Of a DNA stretch of 64,000 bases, positions 1 to 9,600 are shown in pieces. Both the position numbers and the translations under genes were made by a program. Source of the stretch: LGRD01 sp031382215. Its GTDB lineage: Bacteria > Pseudomonadota > Gammaproteobacteria > Burkholderiales > Burkholderiaceae_C. Where the stretch lies: positions 1 to 64,000 of the forward strand of contig JANMYQ010000054.1 of assembly GCA_031382215.1 (NCBI GenBank), given 5' to 3'. Position 1 is the stretch's first letter. Every line of letters starts with the position of its first letter. The notes below the pieces were generated by a model. It saw only the letters and a program-made list of their open reading frames with translations. It was not told where the DNA came from and ran no database searches.

Positions 1-518
1 CCGCTGGGCACGCGCAGGTTGTCTTCGAGCACGTAGTAGCTGCCGCTGCCGTCGGGGTTGGCGGCGCGGATGATGTCGATGCCCGAGATGTGCGAATAAA
101 CGCCGCCCGGCAGGTCCACGCCCATCATCTCGGGGCGGAACTGGGCGTTCTTGACGATCTGCTCGATCGGCACGTGGCCGGCCTTGATGATCTCCTGGTC
201 GTGGTAGACGTCGTGGATGAAGCGATTCAGCGCAACCACGCGCTGGCGCAGGCCCTTTTCCATCTCGTCCCATTCGTGCGCCGGGATCACGCGCGGGATC
301 AGGTCGAAGGGAATCAGCCGTTCGGTGCCAGCACCGTCTTCGTCCTTCGCGCCGTACACGGCGAAGGTGATGCCGACGCGGCGGAAGATCATTTCCGCCT
401 CTTCGCGGCGGGCCGCCATCACGTCGTGCGGCTGCCGGCCGAGCCATTGTTCATAGCTGCGGTAGTGCTCTCTCACAGCACTCGCGCCGGCCTTCATTTC
501 GTCGAAGCTGACTTTCAT
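1..518 (-). CDS. Circularly permuted type 2 ATP-grasp protein, N-terminal part
   Basis: The first 172 codons are present; the rest lies beyond the left edge. The N-terminus (MKVSFDEMKAG) and the segments FAVYGAKDEDG, LIPFDLIPRVIP and YYVLEDNLRVPSG match the DUF404/DUF407 circularly permuted ATP-grasp family, whose members are thought to be amide/peptide-bond-forming ligases, often next to an alpha-E domain gene and a transglutaminase gene. The ATG at 516-518 has a perfect AGGAGG ribosome site (complement of 525-530). Substrate is unknown. The family is clear; the exact role is inferred. Confidence 0.85.
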   Translation of the reverse strand, partial: MKVSFDEMKAGASAVREHYRSYEQWLGRQPHDVMAARREEAEMIFRRVGITFAVYGAKDEDGAGTERLIPFDLIPRVIPAHEWDEMEKGLRQRVVALNRFIHDVYHDQEIIKAGHVPIEQIVKNAQFRPEMMGVDLPGGVYSHISGIDIIRAANPDGSGSYYVLEDNLRVPS

Positions 519-615
519 GGGCGTCCTCCTGGAATGAAGGTTAGCAAATTCCAGGCCACGAACGAGCCACACTTCGGCGAAATTTCGCCCCCTGCCGCTG
601 GTCAGACCATGCGGG

Positions 616-1053
616 TCAGACCAAGGCAAGCTCCAGCGCGGGTTCGGGTGAGACAAGGGCCCCGTCAAGCGCCAGTTCAGGCACGTCCATGCCCGCTGGA
701 AAGCGGGTCGGAAGGGGGTCGACCGCGACGCCGGGCGGCGCCCAGGCCTTCCAGTCGATCGGCTCGAACTCGAGCAAACCCTCGGCCGGCAGCGGCCGGG
801 ACGGCCTGCCGGCAGCGGCTGACAAGGGCCGTGCGTGGGCTTCTATCCAGGCCCGGAACGACGGGTCGCCGGGCAACGCCACCTCGACCGCCAGGCCTTG
901 GTCCAGGTCCCAACTGGAATCGAACCAGCCCGGGCCGAGCGTGGTGTCGTGCAGCGCTTGCAGGTCCATCATCCTGAAGCGGCGCGCCGGCGCGGGCCCG
1001 CGAGTCCGCCACCTCGCAAGCGCTGCGGAAATGTCAAAGCGGATTCGGTTCAT
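616..1053 (-). CDS. Hypothetical protein, 145 aa
   Basis: A 145-residue protein without signal peptide or membrane segment that I do not recognise. It is rich in Pro, Ala, Trp and acidic residues and has a motif-like central segment (GPGWFDSSWDLDQGL). I chose the ATG at 1051-1053 because GGAG lies 7 bases upstream and because a longer reading upstream only continues as a shadow of comEC. It lies downstream of comEC on the same strand, 142 bp away. Its ribosome site is inside an 8-bp inverted repeat (1055-1062/1074-1081), which hints at translational control. Confidence 0.6.
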   Translation of the reverse strand: MNRIRFDISAALARWRTRGPAPARRFRMMDLQALHDTTLGPGWFDSSWDLDQGLAVEVALPGDPSFRAWIEAHARPLSAAAGRPSRPLPAEGLLEFEPIDWKAWAPPGVAVDPLPTRFPAGMDVPELALDGALVSPEPALELALV

Positions 1054-1054
1054 A

Positions 1055-1081
1055 TCTGTCTCCAGTGGTTGATGAGACAGA
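1055..1081 (-). promoter_or_regulatory. Hairpin enclosing the ribosome site of the 145-aa gene
   Basis: TCTGTCTC at 1055-1062 and GAGACAGA at 1074-1081 form a perfect 8-bp stem with an 11-nt loop on the minus-strand transcript. The GGAGA ribosome site is the 3' arm of this stem, directly before the ATG at 1053. Sequestration of the ribosome site is what one expects of a thermometer-like or ligand- or sRNA-responsive leader; the effect is inferred. Confidence 0.4.
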
Positions 1082-1195
1082 GTTTTGTCGCTGGGGCGGG
1101 TGCCGAACATCCCGCTCAAGGCGGAAATCCGCGCTCGTGGCGCACCCCAGGAAGGACTCCCACTTTCGGGGGGATCGTGCTGCTCAGCCCAGCCG

Positions 1196-3670
1196 TCACG
1201 GTGGCAGCGGCAGCTCCGCGCCATGGCGCCAATAGCGCTGCGTAGCCGCGCGCTCGCAGCGGCCCGCGCCACCCTGCGCAGACTGCCAATACCAGGCTCC
1301 GCACGCCGGGCTCGCCAGCACCGGCATGCCGCGCTCGCGCAGGCGTGACAGCACCTCCGGGGCCGGGTGGCCGAAGCGGTTGCGGTAGCCAGCTTGCACC
1401 ACGGCCACCTGCGGCGCCACCGCAGCCAGGAAGCCGGGTGTTGAAGAAGTCTTGCTGCCGTGGTGCGCCACCACCAGCACCGTGCTGCGCAATGCTGCAG
1501 CCTGCGCGGCAACGAGCGCCGCCTCCTGCTCGTGTTCGATGTCGCCCGTCAGCAGCACGCTGCCGCCCGCAGCACCCGCAGCGCCCACGCGCAGCACACA
1601 CGACATCGCGTTGGACTTGAGGCTGCGCGCGTAGTCGGCGGCCTGCGGGGCCAGCACGTCGAACTTCACGCCGTCCCACTCCCAGCCTTGGCCGGCCTCG
1701 CAACGTTGCGCCTTTGGGGCCAGCGCGAGCAGCGGGTGGCCATGCTCCAGCGAACTGAGCACGTCGCCCACCGGCAGGCCCTTGAGCAGCGCCGCGGCAC
1801 CGCCGACGTGATCGACATCGCGGTGGCTCAGCAGCAGGCGATCAATGCGCCGTTCGCCGCGCGCCCGCAGCAGCGGCAGCAGCACACGCTGGCCGGCGTC
1901 GCTGTCGCGCGAATACTGCGGGCCGGCGTCGTAGACCAGCAGGTGCTCGCGCGTGCGCACCAGCACCGCGGTGCCCTGCCCCACATCTACCACCAGCACT
2001 TCGAACTCGCCCGCGCCCGGCAACGCGCGCGCCGGCCACAACAGCGGCAACAGCAAGGGCAGGGCCAGCAGCCTGGCGCGCCAGGGCAGCGGCAAGACCA
2101 GCACCACCGCCGCCAGCAGGCCGGCCCACTGGGCCCACGCAGGCGCCACGGGCACCGCCCACACCGCGCCGGGCACCGCCGCCAGCCAAGCGAGCCAGAG
2201 CGTCAACTGCTGGACGACCCAGGCACCCAGGTGCCACAACGGTGCCACCATCGTGCCGAGCAGCGCCAGCGGCGTGATCACCAGCGTGACCAGCGGAATT
2301 GCGACCAGGTTGGCGGCAAAGCCCACCAGCGACACCTGCTGGAAGAACACCAGCGTGAGCGGCGTCAACCCGAGCGTGACGCGCCATTGCGTGGTGATGC
2401 CGCCGCGCGCAGTCGCCGCCAGGCTTTGCAAGCCGCGAACCCCCTGCGCACGCCAGCCGGTGGCCGGTTCTGCCGGTGCATCGGACAGGGCAGCGGCCGG
2501 CGCCCGCAACGCCGGCTCCGACGCCATCAACAACCCGACCGCGACGAACGACAACCAGAACCCGGCCTGCAGCAGCGCCCACGGGTCGAACAGGCTCACC
2601 ACCACCGCGGCCGCCAGCAGCACCAGGAGCCAGGGCCAGCGCAGGCCGAAGGCCTGCAGCACGGTCACCGTGGCCAGCATCCACACCGTGCGTTGCGACG
2701 GCACGCCCCAGCCGGAAAACACCGCATAAGCCGCCGCGGCGATCAAGCCACCCCAGCGTGCCGCCTGCGGCGCCGGTAGCCACAGCATGGCCAGCGTGCT
2801 GCGCCGCCACAGCGCGGCGATGCCCAGCCCGGCGAGCCACGCGAACATCGTGACGTGCAGCCCGCTGATCGAGACCAGGTGCGCAACGCCGGTCGCGCGG
2901 AACAGCTCCCAGTCGTCGCGCTCGATCGCGCCCTGGTCACCCACCGCCAGCGCGGCCAGCACACCGGCGGCGCGCCGGTCGGGCACTTGCGCGTCGATCG
3001 CATCGCGCACACGCTGGCGCAGGCGCTCGACAAGGTAGCCGGCGCTGTTCTCCAGCCGCAGCGCCGGCGCGTCGCGCACATAACCGACCGCGCGCACGCC
3101 CTGCTCGAACAGGAACAGCTCGTAGTCGAAGCCGTTCGGGTTGAGGTTGCCGTGCGGCTGGCGCAAGCGCAGCGTGAAGCGCCAGCGCTGTCCGGCGCGC
3201 AATTCGCTTTGCGGCTGGCTCAGAGCGGCGTCTTCGTGAAAGCCTTTGTACCAACCGAGCGAAAGAGTCGGCGGCAGCTTGACGGGTCGCCCTTGCAGTT
3301 TCGCTTCATCGACCGCAAAACGAAACCGCAATCCCGACGCGCCGCGTTGCGGCAGGCTCGCCACCACGCCGGTGACCACCAGGTCCTGCCCTTCCAACGC
3401 GGCCGGCAGGGCCTCGGCCAGGCGCAGCGCGGCGCGCCACTCCGACGCTCCCCACCCCAGCAGCGCGGCCCCGAGCACGGCCAGCACAAACGCCTGGCGC
3501 CAGCGCCATGCCACAAGCAGCGCCAGCACGCCGACCGCGAGCGCCACAAAGTGCGCCGCAACGTTCGCCAACGGCGGCAGCAGCGCCGCTTCCTGCAACT
3601 GGAGCGCCACCCCCGCCAACCAGGCCAGCGCCAGGCTTGCCAGGCGCCGTCCGGTGTCTGCTCCTCTCAT
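1196..3670 (-). CDS. comEC: ComEC/Rec2 DNA-uptake channel protein
   Basis: An 824-residue inner-membrane protein that carries single-stranded DNA into the cytoplasm during natural transformation. The N-terminus has hydrophobic segments and a DUF4131-like region, the middle is the multi-spanning competence domain (near HLVSISGLHVTMFAWLAG), and the C-terminal third is a metallo-beta-lactamase-like domain with SHRDVDH around residue 616 and a later HHGSK motif. Length is normal for proteobacterial ComEC. The ATG at 3668-3670 gives a conventional N-terminus; upstream codons run through the ridA gene and are not used. The gene is divergent from ridA with only 48 bp between. Confidence 0.95.
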   Translation of the reverse strand: MRGADTGRRLASLALAWLAGVALQLQEAALLPPLANVAAHFVALAVGVLALLVAWRWRQAFVLAVLGAALLGWGASEWRAALRLAEALPAALEGQDLVVTGVVASLPQRGASGLRFRFAVDEAKLQGRPVKLPPTLSLGWYKGFHEDAALSQPQSELRAGQRWRFTLRLRQPHGNLNPNGFDYELFLFEQGVRAVGYVRDAPALRLENSAGYLVERLRQRVRDAIDAQVPDRRAAGVLAALAVGDQGAIERDDWELFRATGVAHLVSISGLHVTMFAWLAGLGIAALWRRSTLAMLWLPAPQAARWGGLIAAAAYAVFSGWGVPSQRTVWMLATVTVLQAFGLRWPWLLVLLAAAVVVSLFDPWALLQAGFWLSFVAVGLLMASEPALRAPAAALSDAPAEPATGWRAQGVRGLQSLAATARGGITTQWRVTLGLTPLTLVFFQQVSLVGFAANLVAIPLVTLVITPLALLGTMVAPLWHLGAWVVQQLTLWLAWLAAVPGAVWAVPVAPAWAQWAGLLAAVVLVLPLPWRARLLALPLLLPLLWPARALPGAGEFEVLVVDVGQGTAVLVRTREHLLVYDAGPQYSRDSDAGQRVLLPLLRARGERRIDRLLLSHRDVDHVGGAAALLKGLPVGDVLSSLEHGHPLLALAPKAQRCEAGQGWEWDGVKFDVLAPQAADYARSLKSNAMSCVLRVGAAGAAGGSVLLTGDIEHEQEAALVAAQAAALRSTVLVVAHHGSKTSSTPGFLAAVAPQVAVVQAGYRNRFGHPAPEVLSRLRERGMPVLASPACGAWYWQSAQGGAGRCERAATQRYWRHGAELPLPP

Positions 3671-3718
3671 CGCTGCAGTGTAGGATTTGCCTCTGCGCCA
3701 CCTGACCCCGGGAAACCC

Positions 3719-4180
3719 ATGTCCTCTGTCTACGACCAACTCAAGGCCCTGGCCATCGAACTGCCGCCGCTGGCCGTGCCCGCCGCCGCTTACGTGCCCT
3801 TCGTGCGCACCGGCAACCTGCTGTTCATCTCTGGCCACATTGCCAAGCGCGACGGCAAGGCCTGGGTCGGCCAACTGGGCCGCGACATGGACACCGCCAT
3901 GGGCAAGCGTGCCGCCCGCTCGGTGGCGATCGACCTGATGGGCACGCTGCACGCAGCGGCCGGCAACCTGAACCGGATCTCGCGCATCGTCAAGGTGATG
4001 AGCCTGGTGAACAGCGCGCCCGACTTCACCGAGCACCACCTGGTGACCAACGGCTGCTCCGAGTTGCTGGCCGAAGTGTTCGGCGACAAAGGTGCGCACG
4101 CGCGCAGCGCCTTCGGCGTGGCGCAATTGCCGATGGGGGCTTGCGTGGAGATCGAGGTCATCGTCGAGCTGAACGCCTGA
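3719..4180 (+). CDS. RidA/YjgF-YER057c-UK114 family protein
   Basis: A 153-residue cytoplasmic protein of the RidA superfamily, whose founding member hydrolyses reactive enamines/imines made by PLP enzymes. Characteristic segments are LLFISGHIA near residue 35, the internal NLNRISRIVKV and the terminal GVAQLPMGACVEIEVIVEL. This longer variant (about 150 residues, with LGRD after the first strand) is the YjgF-like subgroup common in Burkholderiales and may not share the archetype's deaminase activity. The stop overlaps the start of dsbB by one base, so the two are probably co-translated. Confidence 0.88.
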   Translation: MSSVYDQLKALAIELPPLAVPAAAYVPFVRTGNLLFISGHIAKRDGKAWVGQLGRDMDTAMGKRAARSVAIDLMGTLHAAAGNLNRISRIVKVMSLVNSAPDFTEHHLVTNGCSELLAEVFGDKGAHARSAFGVAQLPMGACVEIEVIVELNA

Positions 4181-4683
4181 TGGCCCTTTCGGCCCTTTCA
4201 CGCTTCAGCGCGGGCCAGCGCCTGCTGGCGATGGCGCTGGCCTGCCTGGCGGCGGTTGGCGCTGCACTGGTGGCACAGCACGGGTTCGACATGCAGCCCT
4301 GCCCGTGGTGCATCTTGCAGCGCGTGATCTTCATGACGATTGCAGTGGTGTGCCTGGTCGGCGTGGCGTGGCCGTCGCGTCGCGCGCGCACCGGGGTCAG
4401 CGTCGTGGCGCTGCTGCTGTCGCTCAGCGGTGTGGCGGCGGCCTGGTGGCAGCATGCGGTGGCGGCCAAGAGTGCGTCGTGCAACCTGACCCTGGCCGAC
4501 AAGATCATCACCGCGCTCGGGCTCGAATCGCTGCTGCCTGGCCTGTTCCAGGTCACCGCCAATTGCGCCGATGCTGCCGTCAGCGTGCTGGGCGTGCCGT
4601 TCGAGTTCTGGAGCCTGGCGCTGTTCGCGCTGCTGGCCCTGGTGGCCGCCTCGACCTTGGGGCGGCTGCGGACCTCCCCTTGA
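4180..4683 (+). CDS. dsbB: Disulfide bond formation protein B
   Basis: A 167-residue inner-membrane protein that reoxidises periplasmic DsbA and passes electrons to quinone. Four hydrophobic segments are visible. The first periplasmic pair is C41-P-W-C44; the second loop supplies C101 and C129, the DsbA-interacting pair. Length and cysteine spacing fit the DsbB family. Start ATG overlaps the ridA stop by one base, and the stop overlaps the start of the following transporter. Confidence 0.92.
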   Translation: MALSALSRFSAGQRLLAMALACLAAVGAALVAQHGFDMQPCPWCILQRVIFMTIAVVCLVGVAWPSRRARTGVSVVALLLSLSGVAAAWWQHAVAAKSASCNLTLADKIITALGLESLLPGLFQVTANCADAAVSVLGVPFEFWSLALFALLALVAASTLGRLRTSP

Positions 4684-6278
4684 GCCCGACACCCCCCAGC
4701 GCGACACCCTGGGGCCCGCTCGGTCAGCCGGTGTTTCGCATGCTCTGGGCCGTGTGGATGACGGCCAACATCTGCATGTGGATGAACGACGTAGCGGCCG
4801 CCTGGCTGATGACGTCGCTCACCTCCTCGCCGGTGATGGTGGCGCTGGTCCAGTCGGCCTCCACCTTGCCGGTGTTCCTGCTCGGCCTGCCCAGCGGCGC
4901 GCTGGCCGACATCCTGGACCGGCGGCGCTGGTTCATGGCCACTCAGAGCTGGGTGGCGTCGGTCGCCACGCTGACCTGCGCGGTGATCGTGCTGGGTGGC
5001 ATGAGCGCCCCGCTGCTGCTGGTGCTGACCTTTGCCAACGGCATGGGGCTGGCGATGCGCTGGCCGGTGTTTGCCGCCATCGTGCCGGAGCTGGTGGCAC
5101 GCAACCAACTGCCGGCCGCGCTGGCGCTGAACGGCATTGCGATGAACACGTCGCGCATCATCGGGCCGATCCTGGCCGGCGCGCTGATCGCCAGCGCGGG
5201 CAGCGAATACGTGTTCATGCTGAACGCGGTGTTGTCGGTCGCGGCGGCGTTCGCCATCAAGCGCTGGAAGTGCGAGACCAAGGTCAGCGCCTTGCCGGGC
5301 GAACGCTTCCTGGGCGCCATCCGCGTCGGCGTGCAGCACGTGCGCGAGTCGGGCCGCATGCACGCGGTGCTGCTCAACGTGTCGCTGTTCTTCATGCAGT
5401 CCACCGCGCTGCTGGCGTTGCTGCCGCTTACCGCCCGCGGCCTGCAGGGCGGCGGCGCCGGCACGTTCACGGTACTGCTGGCCTCGATGGGCGGCGGCGC
5501 GGTGATGGCCGCGCTGTTCCTGCCGCGCATCCGGCAGACGGTGTCGCGCGACCAGCTGGTGCGCTGGGCCACCTTGCTGCACGCCGCCGCCACGGTGGGC
5601 GTGAGCCTGGCGCCCAACGTCTGGCTGGCCGCGCCGTGCATGCTGGTGTCTGGCATGGCGTGGATATCGGTCGCCAACTCGCTCACCCTGGCGGCCCAAC
5701 TCTCGCTGCCGAACTGGGTGCGGGCACGCGGCATGTCGATCTACCAGATGGCGATGATGGGCAGCAGCGCACTCGGCGCGGCCGTGTGGGGCCAGGTGGC
5801 CAGCCTGACGAGCGTGCGCACCAGCCTTCTGTGCGCGGCGGCCGGCGCGGTGCTCAGCGTGCTGGTGCTGCGGTGGTTCAAGGTCGAAGGTCCGCAAGAA
5901 GAAGACCTGACCCCCACCGACACGATCAAGCCGCCTTTCACCACGCTCGAGCCCGACCCGCACGCCGGCCCGGTGCTGGTGACGATCGAATACCGCATCG
6001 ACCCCGAGCGCGCCGCGCAATTCCGCGAAGTGATGCAGGAGAGCCGGCGGGCCCGGCTGAGCATGGGCGTGCTGTCGTGGGGCCTGTTCCGCGACAGCAC
6101 CGACCCGGGCCTGTACGTCGAGCATTTCGTCGACGAGACCTGGGCCGAACACCTGCGCCGCTTCGACCGCATGACCGCCTCCGACGTGGCCTTGCGCGAG
6201 CGCCGCTTTGCCTGCCACCTCGGGCCGGAGCCGCCGCTGGTGACGCGGCGGATCGGGGAGTCGTTGAATCCGCAGTGA
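4680..6278 (+). CDS. MFS transporter (MFS_3/transmembrane secretion effector type)
   Basis: A 532-residue protein: about 400 residues of 10-12 membrane segments of the major facilitator superfamily, then a soluble C-terminal domain of about 110 residues with ABM-monooxygenase-like character (VLVTIEYRIDPERAAQF onward). This composition is typical of the MFS_3 family (enterobactin-exporter-like). The motif GLPSGALADILDRR matches the cytoplasmic loop 2-3 signature. I start at TTG 4680, overlapping the dsbB stop, because family members begin about 20 residues before FRMLWAVWMTAN; GTG or ATG at 4731-4740 would be alternatives. Substrate unknown. Confidence 0.85.
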   Translation: MSPTPPSATPWGPLGQPVFRMLWAVWMTANICMWMNDVAAAWLMTSLTSSPVMVALVQSASTLPVFLLGLPSGALADILDRRRWFMATQSWVASVATLTCAVIVLGGMSAPLLLVLTFANGMGLAMRWPVFAAIVPELVARNQLPAALALNGIAMNTSRIIGPILAGALIASAGSEYVFMLNAVLSVAAAFAIKRWKCETKVSALPGERFLGAIRVGVQHVRESGRMHAVLLNVSLFFMQSTALLALLPLTARGLQGGGAGTFTVLLASMGGGAVMAALFLPRIRQTVSRDQLVRWATLLHAAATVGVSLAPNVWLAAPCMLVSGMAWISVANSLTLAAQLSLPNWVRARGMSIYQMAMMGSSALGAAVWGQVASLTSVRTSLLCAAAGAVLSVLVLRWFKVEGPQEEDLTPTDTIKPPFTTLEPDPHAGPVLVTIEYRIDPERAAQFREVMQESRRARLSMGVLSWGLFRDSTDPGLYVEHFVDETWAEHLRRFDRMTASDVALRERRFACHLGPEPPLVTRRIGESLNPQ

Positions 6279-6319
6279 TGGGTGATGCATGATGTTCAGC
6301 CTCACCCTCCGAGCCCGAA

Positions 6320-6547
6320 ATGCGGACCACCCTCTCCCTCGACGACGACATTCTGGCGGCCGCCAGGTACCTGGTCGGACGGGAGGGCAAGAGCATCGGT
6401 CGCGTGGTCTCGGATCTGGCCCGGCAAGGCTTGAACTGCGGGCAGCAACAGACCGTGCGCCAAGGCATCCCGCTTCTGACACGACACAAGCCCGCGACCG
6501 TGGTGACTCTGGAACTCGTGAACCGAATGCGCGACGAGTTGCTTTGA
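6320..6547 (+). CDS. Orphan VapB-like ribbon-helix-helix antitoxin
   Basis: A 75-residue protein starting MRTTLSLDDDILAAAR, the classic ribbon-helix-helix N-terminus of VapB/CopG-type antitoxins, with the C-terminal toxin-binding pattern that ends VTLELVNRMRDELL. In such modules a PIN-domain RNase (VapC) normally follows within a few bases. Here the next 137 bp contain no PIN toxin start, and the next gene is a caspase-like protease. It is therefore an orphan antitoxin, either a remnant or a stand-alone regulator. There is no strong ribosome site before the ATG. Confidence 0.75.
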   Translation: MRTTLSLDDDILAAARYLVGREGKSIGRVVSDLARQGLNCGQQQTVRQGIPLLTRHKPATVVTLELVNRMRDELL

Positions 6548-6646
6548 CGCGGTCTGCCGGGTTGCCGTCGGTGCCCTGAGACTGCAGGGAGCGGCGACGG
6601 CTTTGGGCGAAGCCAGTGCGTGGTTTCCGTCGCACAGGTGCCCAAG

Positions 6647-6671
6647 GTCACTTCCTGTGACTTCCGTCACG
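6647..6671. promoter_or_regulatory. Candidate CRP/FNR-family operator with alternating GTCAC/GTGAC
   Basis: GTCAC at 6647-6651, GTGAC at 6657-6661 and GTCAC at 6666-6670 form two overlapping dyads. The second (TGTGA, six bases, TCACG) differs by one base from the CRP consensus TGTGA-N6-TCACA. It ends 14 bp before the chosen start of the caspase-like gene, which would fit repression, or activation if translation starts further downstream. Function is inferred from sequence only. Confidence 0.3.
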
Positions 6672-6684
6672 CTGCACGCTATCG

Positions 6685-9600
6685 GTGCCGAGCATCGCGC
6701 CAGGCAACCGTGCATTGAACCCACTCCAGCGTCAGCAGCATCCGGCCAGTCTCGGCCGGGCGCACGATTGCCCCGCGCGGGCGGCGTGGCCGCTGGTTGC
6801 CGGCTTGGCCGGCCTGGGGATGGTGCTGCTCGGGCTGGCCCCCAGAGCCGGCGCCGACCCGGCCGACCTGCTGCAGGCCGTGCCCGTGCTGCGCATCGAA
6901 ACCGGCGGCCACTCGGCGCCGGTGCGGCGCGTGGCGGTCAGCGAAGCGCGCGGTCTGCTGGTCAGCGCGTCGGACGACAAGACCGCGCGCGTCTGGGACT
7001 TGCGTTCCGGCCGGCCGGGCCTGGTGCTGCGGCCGCCGCTGGGCGCCGGTGACATCGGCCGCCTGTACGGCGCCGCTGTGCACCCGAGCCAGGCGCTCGT
7101 GGCTGTGGGCGGCACCAGTGCGTCACCGGGTCAGCGCGGCGCGATCCGCTTGTTCGACCTGGACTCGGGCCGGCTCGTGCGCGCCATCGACGCCGGAGTC
7201 GGCGACATCAAGCGCCTGGCCTGGTCGGCCGACGGCACGGTGCTGCTGGCCGGCTACGCCGACCCCGGTGCGGTACGCGCATTTGCGATCGACGGCCGGT
7301 TGCTGCACGACGAGCCGAGCACCGGCGCCGTCTACGGCCTGGCGATCGGCGCACGCGGCGGCGTGGCGGCGACCGACTTTGCCGGCCGGTTGATCGTTCT
7401 GCGCGCCACCGGCGGAGTGGCGCAGCGCATCAACACACTGCAGGTGCAGGCGCGTGAGCCGATCGGCGCGGCCTTCGCGCCCGACGAGCAGACGCTGGTG
7501 GTGGGCTACAACCGCGCGCTGACCGAGCCCGACGTGATCGACGCGGCCAGCGGGCGCGTGCTGCGCCAGCTCAAACCGCAGGGCGCCACCGTGGGCCAGT
7601 TCGGCGTGGTGGCCTGGGCAGCCGACGGGCAGACGATCGCGGTCGGCGGTTCTGCCACGGCCAATGGGCGGCGCTTCCCGGTCTGGGTCTTCGGCAGTGG
7701 AGCCGACGCCGACCCACGCGGCCGCAGCATCGAGGCCGCTAACAATTCGGTGCTCGACCTGGCGCCCTTGGCGGGCGGCCGCTTCGCTTATTCGAGTGCC
7801 GACGGTTCATGGGGTGTCCTTGGCAACCAGCCGGGCAGTCCGATCGAACTGCAGGTGGCCGGCGAAGTGAACGACCTGCGCGGCGCCGCCAGCCTGGAAG
7901 CCAGCGGCGACCTGCGCCGCATCGGCTGGGCCTACGGCTTTGGCGCCAAGCGCGCCAGCTTCGACCTGGCGGCCCGCGTGGTGGCCGGCGCGCGCTCCGA
8001 CGGCATGAAACCGGCCCTGACGCGCCGCTCTGCGGGCGACCCGCCGCTGCAAGCCGGCTTCGACGCGCAAGGCGCGGCCCGCAAGCGCCAGACCGCCGAG
8101 GTGAACGGCGTGACGATCACGTTCGCTGGCGTCGAACTGGCCAGTTGCGGCACCTACCTGCGGCGCACGCGCGATGCGATCCTGGGCACGTCGAAGGCGC
8201 TCTACCGGGTCGACGGCGCCGGGCGCACGCTGTGGCGGCTACCCACCACGGCCGAGGTCAATGCGGTGGTCGCGAGCGACGACGATCAACTGCTCGTCAC
8301 CGCCATGTCCGACGGGCTGATCCAGTGGCGCCGCGCGTCTGACGGCTCCGAACTGCTGTCGTTCCTGGCCCGCCCCGACGGGCGCTGGATCGTCTGGACG
8401 CCGGAAGGCTATTTCGACGCCAGCGCCGGCGCCGACACCTTGGCCGGCTGGGTGATCAACCGCGGCGCCGACAACGCCGCCGAGCTGTTTTCGCTCGGGC
8501 GTTTTCGCGACCGCTATCAGCGCCCGGACATCATCGACGCGGTGCTCGACACGCTCGACACGCGCGCGGCCATCGCTCAAGCCAAACCGTCGATGCGCGC
8601 CTCGCTGCTGGCGGCTGCGCCGGCCGCGCTGTCGTTCGGGGTTGCGTCGGGGTCGGTCGAAGCGACACCGATCGTGACGCCGCCGCCACCCGTCGCGGCG
8701 GCCCAGACCAAGCCGGTGGTGAGCGACGTGCCGGCCGAAACGCAGCCCCCGCCGGTCGAGGCCAAGCCGCCCGTGGTCGTAGCCGCACTGCCAGGCGCTG
8801 CCACGCCGTCGCTGCCACCTGCCCCGCCGCCGCCTGCCCCGCCGCCACCTGCCCCGCCGCCAACCCCAGCGCCACTGGCCATTGCAGCACCGGTGGCCAG
8901 CGAGTTCCCGCCGTCACTGGTGGCGCTGGGCACACGCAAGCTGGCCGCCAGCGGCACGAGCCTGCAAATTCCGTTCGCGCTGCGCGCGGCCGAGGCCGGC
9001 AAACCACCGCAGCTCGAACTGCGCGTGGACGGCAGGCCGCTGTCGCTCAGCGCGGTTCAGCTGCCGGCGCGCATGGACGGCAAGGCGCAGGGGCGCATCA
9101 CCTTCGAGCTGGTGCCCGGCGCGTCGTCGGTGGTGCTGCTGGCGCGTGATGCGGCGGGGGTGTCGGAGCCGCTGAGCTTCGAGGTCGAGAAGGAGCCGGT
9201 GAAGGCCGAAGCGCCGCCACCGCCACCCTCCATGCCACCGCCAGCAACAGCGACGGCGGTCGCTGCCGCGCCGCCAGCGCCTGACGCCAAGGTGGCAACG
9301 GCTGCAAAGGGCGCCGAAGACACCAAGGCCGCCACCCCGGCCGGCCGCAAGCTGTTCGTGCTCGCGGTGGGCATCAGCGACTACGAACGCAAGGCTTACC
9401 GGCTCGGCCTGCCGGCCAAGGACGCGGCCGACTTCGTGCAGGTGATGGCCAACCAGAAGAGCGTGTACCGCGGCGTGACCACCCGCCTGCTCACCAACGC
9501 GCGCGCCAATCGGCAGGCCATCGCCGAGGGCCTGAAGTGGCTGGTCGAGTCAGTCGGCCCCAACGACGTGGCGATGCTGTTCCTGGCCGGGCACGGCATC

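Noticed and set aside
600..622. Two GGTCAGACC palindromes five bases apart at the end of the 145-aa gene
   Set aside because: They are perfect 9-bp dyads but lie at a stop codon with no T-run and no evident target; too short to claim as an operator or terminator.
4158..6635. An 825-codon minus-strand open frame over dsbB and the MFS gene
   Set aside because: Antisense shadow: His/Arg/Gln-rich, no motifs, while three well-recognised proteins occupy the plus strand.
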